NCBI GenBank assembly: GCA_964368965.1 | Contig: CAYJDR010000043.1 | Span: 1-17,582, forward strand | Length of the DNA: 17,582 nt | Reading direction: 5' to 3' | Source of the DNA: CAYJDR01 sp964368965 | Lineage (GTDB): Bacteria; Chrysiogenota; Deferribacteres; Deferribacterales; Mucispirillaceae | Shown: positions 15,252 to 17,582 of the stretch, one piece after another | Position numbering within the stretch: position 1 is the first letter of the stretch | How the letters are laid out: the number at the start of each line of letters is the position of its first letter | Made by a program: the position numbers and the translations under genes | The notes under the pieces: model-generated | Told to the model about the DNA's origin: nothing | The model's database searches: none | Seen by the model: only the letters and a program-made list of their open reading frames with translations

Positions 15252-15962
15252 ATGAGAGTACGAACAAGTATATTAAGATCCGTTGTTGCTACAAATACAG
15301 ATGTAAATGTCGCACATTTTATGAGAAAAGTTTACGCGTGGATGACATTAGGTATGGTTATTACAGCGGCTACTGCATGGGTAGTTAGCATGAACTCAAC
15401 AATTAGCGCAAGTATCCTTGACAATCCGTTCAAAATTATCATACTAGCGTTGTTGCCGCCATTAATGACTGTATTACTGACACCTACAGTAAGGAGCGCA
15501 TCAAACAGGCTAGCTGTTATGCTATTTGCGTTCTACTCAATATTGATAGGCTTAGCAACTGGCACTATTACTATGTCGCTATCAAGTAGCACTATTCATG
15601 CTTCGTTCTTTGTGCTTGGTGCGACTTATTTCGCTATGACATTTTATATCAGCGTTGTTAAGTGTGATATGAGCAGGCGTAGCTCGCTTACATTTATGAC
15701 TGTTGTTGGTACGATTATTATGACTGGTGTTGCGCTTTATACAAGAATGACGCTAGAAGCTTTTGTTATATCAACGCTTAATGTATGGGTATTTGTTGCA
15801 TTGACGGCATTAAGTGTTAAATATATCACTAAACTTGCAAACGAAAACGAAGATACATTCAGAAAACCATTTATACATGGCGCAGTGGCGTTATACTTCG
15901 GATTAGGTAATTTAATAGCGCATATATTACGCTTGCCACGCAAGATTATGGAAACTTTCTAA
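15252..15962 (+). CDS. Bax inhibitor-1/YccA-family membrane protein
   Basis: A 236-residue inner-membrane protein with seven hydrophobic helices and short loops, of the length and pattern of the bacterial YccA/YbhL branch of the BI-1 family (PF01027). Typical elements are the pre-helix VAHFMRKVYAWMTLGMVITA, the ATYFAMTFYISV segment near the middle and a C-terminal amphipathic end (LGNLIAHILRL). Family members include the FtsH modulator YccA and pH-sensitive calcium-leak channels; which applies here is unknown. The expected acidic pair near the last helix is not obvious, since the C-terminal helix reads GAVALYFGLGNLI. The ribosome site GGAGGT is strong and directly follows a palindrome, and a strong terminator follows the gene, making it a single-gene unit. 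Confidence 0.85.
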   Translation: MRVRTSILRSVVATNTDVNVAHFMRKVYAWMTLGMVITAATAWVVSMNSTISASILDNPFKIIILALLPPLMTVLLTPTVRSASNRLAVMLFAFYSILIGLATGTITMSLSSSTIHASFFVLGATYFAMTFYISVVKCDMSRRSSLTFMTVVGTIIMTGVALYTRMTLEAFVISTLNVWVFVALTALSVKYITKLANENEDTFRKPFIHGAVALYFGLGNLIAHILRLPRKIMETF

Positions 15963-15982
15963 CAATTAAATGCTAGATATAC

Positions 15983-16009
15983 AAGGGGGCTATGTTAGTC
16001 CCCTTTTTT
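15983..16009 (+). terminator. Terminator of the Bax-inhibitor-1 gene
   Basis: AAGGGGGCTA (15983-15992) pairs with TAGTCCCCTT (15996-16005) around a 3-nt loop with one G-U pair. It runs straight into six Ts, a textbook rho-independent terminator 20 bp past the stop. Confidence 0.92.
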
Positions 16010-16014
16010 AATGC

Positions 16015-16042
16015 TTGCAAAAGTTTATAAATAGCGTATATT
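16015..16042 (+). promoter_or_regulatory. Promoter of the TfoX-like gene
   Basis: TTGCAA (16015-16020) and TATATT (16037-16042) are separated by 16 bp, just after the preceding terminator and about 27 bp before the ATG at 16070. Confidence 0.6.
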
Positions 16043-16069
16043 TTGTATTACAAAACTTTTGGAGATATT

Positions 16070-16453
16070 ATGCCTACAACACAAGAATATGTTGAACAAC
16101 TTTGTGAAGATATGAAAAACGCTGGAATTACAGGAAAAATCAAATATAAACCAATGTATGAAGAATACGTTGTGCATGTAAACGGCAAACAAATGTTTCT
16201 TGTGTTTAACAACACTGTATATGTTAAAGACCTAGAAGAAATCAAACACATGATGAAACAAATGAAAAAAGCTGTGCCATATGAAGGCATGAAGCCATAC
16301 TATATTGTTGATACAACTGATAAAAAATTGCTGAAAAGCGTTGTATCTGTATTACTTTATGTATTGCCAAACCCAAAACGCAAAACACCTAACCAAAAAC
16401 TGAAACAAGAGCGCGCAAGAAGGCCAGCTCTAAGCACACTGGATGGGGAGTAA
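16070..16453 (+). CDS. TfoX N-terminal-domain protein
   Basis: A 127-residue protein of the single-domain TfoX_N group (PF04993). Visible family features are KYKPMYEEYVVHVNGKQMF (26-44), matching the R-x-M-F-G-E-Y-x-x-Y-x-x-G-K pattern; NNTVYVK (47-53); and AVPYEGMKPYYIVD (68-81), matching the late PYEGA motif. It lacks the C-terminal helix-hairpin-helix half of the competence regulator Sxy/TfoX, so a competence role should not be assumed. The last 28 residues form a basic, probably disordered tail (NPKRKTPNQKLKQERARR). I chose the ATG at 16070 because GGAG lies 5 nt before it; an in-frame TTG at 16043 sits at the promoter. It has its own promoter and terminator. Confidence 0.75.
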   Translation: MPTTQEYVEQLCEDMKNAGITGKIKYKPMYEEYVVHVNGKQMFLVFNNTVYVKDLEEIKHMMKQMKKAVPYEGMKPYYIVDTTDKKLLKSVVSVLLYVLPNPKRKTPNQKLKQERARRPALSTLDGE

Positions 16454-16474
16454 TCGAAAATATTTGAAAATAAA

Positions 16475-16494
16475 AAGAGCCTTGAGGGGCTCTT
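16475..16494. terminator. Bidirectional terminator after the TfoX-like gene
   Basis: AAGAGCC (16475-16481) pairs with GGCTCTT (16488-16494), with an additional T-G pair. The plus side is followed by TATATATATAT and the minus side by TTTATTTT, so it may also end transcripts from the minus-strand genes to the right. The 218 bases from 16495 to 16712 contain no gene I can support firmly. Confidence 0.65.
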
Positions 16495-16610
16495 ATATAT
16501 ATATGCTACAATAAGTCTTGTAAGCGTTTGTACGATTAATAGTATTACAAAATACCTATATATGCTTTAGTTACAGTATACTCACTTTATCCTTTTATAA
16601 GGGCTTCAAG

Positions 16611-16700
16611 CTATCCCGTTTGCGCATTTATTGACACTTGCAGAGTTTTACAAAACATCGACAGATTATATTTTAGGGCGCACGAATAACACAACGCCTT
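16611..16700 (-). pseudogene. Possible remnant of an XRE-type regulator C-terminus
   Basis: On the minus strand an open stretch of about 30 codons ends at TAG (16611-16613) and contains YNLSMFCKTLQVSINAQTG. This resembles the last helix of Cro/C1-type regulators (L-x-x-x-C/A-K-x-L-x-V-S). No start codon with a ribosome site and no helix-turn-helix core is present, so at most it is a relic. The match is short and may be chance. Confidence 0.15.
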
Positions 16701-16712
16701 ATGGAAAATAAA

Positions 16713-17285
16713 CTAAAACAGCTTAGCTTTTGCTTTTTGAAACTCATCTTCTGATATAGTGCCATAATCAAGCAACTTTTTGAGCTTTATAATCTCATCA
16801 GCTATAGAGCTAGATTGTATTCTTGGACATTCAGTATCAATACCAAGATTATAGTTTAATACCTTGTCAAGTCCAGCAACCAAATCCTCACATTGCTGAA
16901 TACATTGTGCAGCATCGTAGCATTTTATATCAAGAACCTTTGTTGCTGAATAGTAGTGGCTATCAAGCACCAATGTTACTGTAAGTTTATTTAATCGCGG
17001 AATCATATATACGTGAGAAGTTGAAGAGCCGACCACCGCACCTATCACACCGCCAGCTGCTCCTCCCAATGCTTCACCAACCACACCACCAACTAATACG
17101 TTAGATGCTCCAACATGTAAATTATTTTCAACAAGACTCGTATCAGCAGTAACACTATATTTACGTAAATCACTATAATTAAAAACATCTTGCTTGATTA
17201 CATCATAACTTAGTGAAAATAATTTATTTTCATCATCTAATGAAATATATCCTCCCTTATCGCATTTATGATTGAATTTTAGCAT
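16713..17285 (-). CDS. Gly-rich SHOCT-domain protein (body of a DUF4428-SHOCT-type protein)
   Basis: A 190-residue protein of unknown function. Residues 1-45 (GGYISLDDENKLFSLSYDVI, then FNYSDLRKYSV) and the Gly-rich LVGGVVGEALGGAAGGVIGA (64-83, possibly membrane-inserting) are followed by a beta-rich part. The C-terminal 30 residues, EIIKLKKLLDYGTISEDEF then QKAKAKLF, form a SHOCT helix-turn-helix. This order is what normally follows a DUF4428 zinc ribbon in one polypeptide; here the zinc ribbon is encoded just upstream in the same frame behind one UAA. AAGGAG lies close to the ATG (3-nt gap), which permits independent or re-initiated translation. Such proteins are scattered and often found near mobile elements, but their role is not known. 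Confidence 0.7.
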   Translation of the reverse strand: MLKFNHKCDKGGYISLDDENKLFSLSYDVIKQDVFNYSDLRKYSVTADTSLVENNLHVGASNVLVGGVVGEALGGAAGGVIGAVVGSSTSHVYMIPRLNKLTVTLVLDSHYYSATKVLDIKCYDAAQCIQQCEDLVAGLDKVLNYNLGIDTECPRIQSSSIADEIIKLKKLLDYGTISEDEFQKAKAKLF

Positions 17286-17312
17286 CAGCTCCTTACGCCC
17301 ATTAACATATCT

Positions 17313-17465
17313 TTAAAACATTTCAGTTGATATATATTCAGGGTAATTTGGTGTAATTATTCTTTTTATGTCAAGGCAATTATTACATACAACGCCGTCG
17401 CTTAATTTAATATATTTAGAGAAAAAACCTTGTTCCTTTTCACATAAAATACATTTTTTTGCCAT
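17313..17465 (-). CDS. 50-residue zinc-ribbon protein (DUF4428-like)
   Basis: A short gene reading MAKKCILCEKEQGFFSKYIK onward for 50 residues. Two CxxC pairs (C5, C8 and C27, C30, the latter in DGVVCNNCL) make a treble-clef/zinc-ribbon like the N-terminal DUF4428 domain (C-x-x-C-G-K ... L-x-D-G-x-x-C-x-x-C). AGGAG lies 6 nt before the ATG, good support for real translation. The UAA at 17313-17315 is followed, in the same frame and nine codons later, by the start of the SHOCT protein. It is either a genuine two-gene split or an ancestral single gene interrupted by a stop. Confidence 0.7.
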   Translation of the reverse strand: MAKKCILCEKEQGFFSKYIKLSDGVVCNNCLDIKRIITPNYPEYISTEMF

Positions 17466-17494
17466 AACATACTCCTACATTAAATATAAATAAA

Positions 17495-17510
17495 GCCCAC
17501 AAAAGTGGGC
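17495..17510 (-). terminator. Terminator of the gene at the right edge
   Basis: GCCCAC (17495-17500) and GTGGGC (17505-17510) form a 6-bp GC stem with a 4-nt loop. On the minus strand TTTATTTATATTTAA follows. It lies 10 bp past the partial gene's stop codon. Confidence 0.7.
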
Positions 17511-17520
17511 CAATTATCAT

Positions 17521-17582
17521 TTAAAACGGTAACTTATCTAAAAATCCTTTGCCTTTATCTTGGAGCAACTGCTCGCCAATAT
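17521..17582 (-). CDS. C-terminal end of a minus-strand gene, truncated by the window edge
   Basis: The frame ending at TAA (17521-17523) reads IGEQLLQDKGKGFLDKLPF. It is followed by a terminator 10 bp later, which supports a real gene end. About 20 codons are visible, too few to name a family. Confidence 0.5.
   Translation of the reverse strand, partial: IGEQLLQDKGKGFLDKLPF

Noticed and set aside
16499..16620. Small RNA gene ahead of the 16475-16494 terminator on the minus strand
   Set aside because: The terminator is usable in that direction, but no convincing promoter with correct spacing was found.
1..17582. CRISPR array, insertion sequence, tRNA or rRNA
   Set aside because: No regularly spaced repeats, transposase or integrase frame, or tRNA-like cloverleaf was seen on either strand.

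Overview
The window is low-GC, gene-dense bacterial DNA. Lipoprotein signal peptides, a Tat-exported molybdoenzyme, a TfoX-like protein and a LysE/ArgO-type exporter suggest a Gram-negative proteobacterium, perhaps an anaerobic, host-associated gammaproteobacterium. That placement is inference: there is no rRNA, tRNA or informational gene here to anchor it.

Left part (about 335-6971) is an anaerobic-respiration locus. On the minus strand lie, in transcription order, a very large DmsA-like molybdopterin oxidoreductase with a Tat-plus-lipobox signal, a DmsB-like four-cluster ferredoxin and a TorD-family chaperone. A membrane subunit of the DmsC type is absent. Divergent from it is a MocR-type regulator (GntR winged helix fused to an aminotransferase fold) whose PLP-anchoring residues all appear to be replaced. 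The 171-bp divergent region carries an 11-bp direct repeat spaced five helical turns apart and two or three inverted repeats, so it looks like a shared control region.

Middle part (7101-10614) is a plus-strand operon: a PF04392-type ABC importer (lipoprotein binding protein, permease, ATPase) followed by a LysE/ArgO-type exporter with a His-rich tail. It ends at a terminator shared with the convergent minus-strand genes.

Next (10619-15052) is a run of minus-strand genes: a membrane-anchored metallophosphoesterase and an AEC transporter (one operon), a small TPR lipoprotein, a SAM methyltransferase and an M20-family amidohydrolase. Several have clear sigma-70-type promoters or hairpin terminators.

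Right part (15252-17582): plus-strand Bax-inhibitor-1 family membrane protein and a one-domain TfoX-like protein, each with its own terminator; then minus-strand small genes. Two of these, a 50-residue zinc ribbon and a 190-residue Gly-rich/SHOCT protein, sit in one reading frame separated by a single UAA and together have the layout of one DUF4428-SHOCT protein. The C-terminal end of another minus-strand gene enters from the right edge.

The strongest unusual signals are the PLP-less MocR regulator, the missing cluster cysteine in the DmsB-like subunit, the acyl-anchored oversized DmsA-like enzyme without a membrane partner, and the stop-split DUF4428-SHOCT pair.
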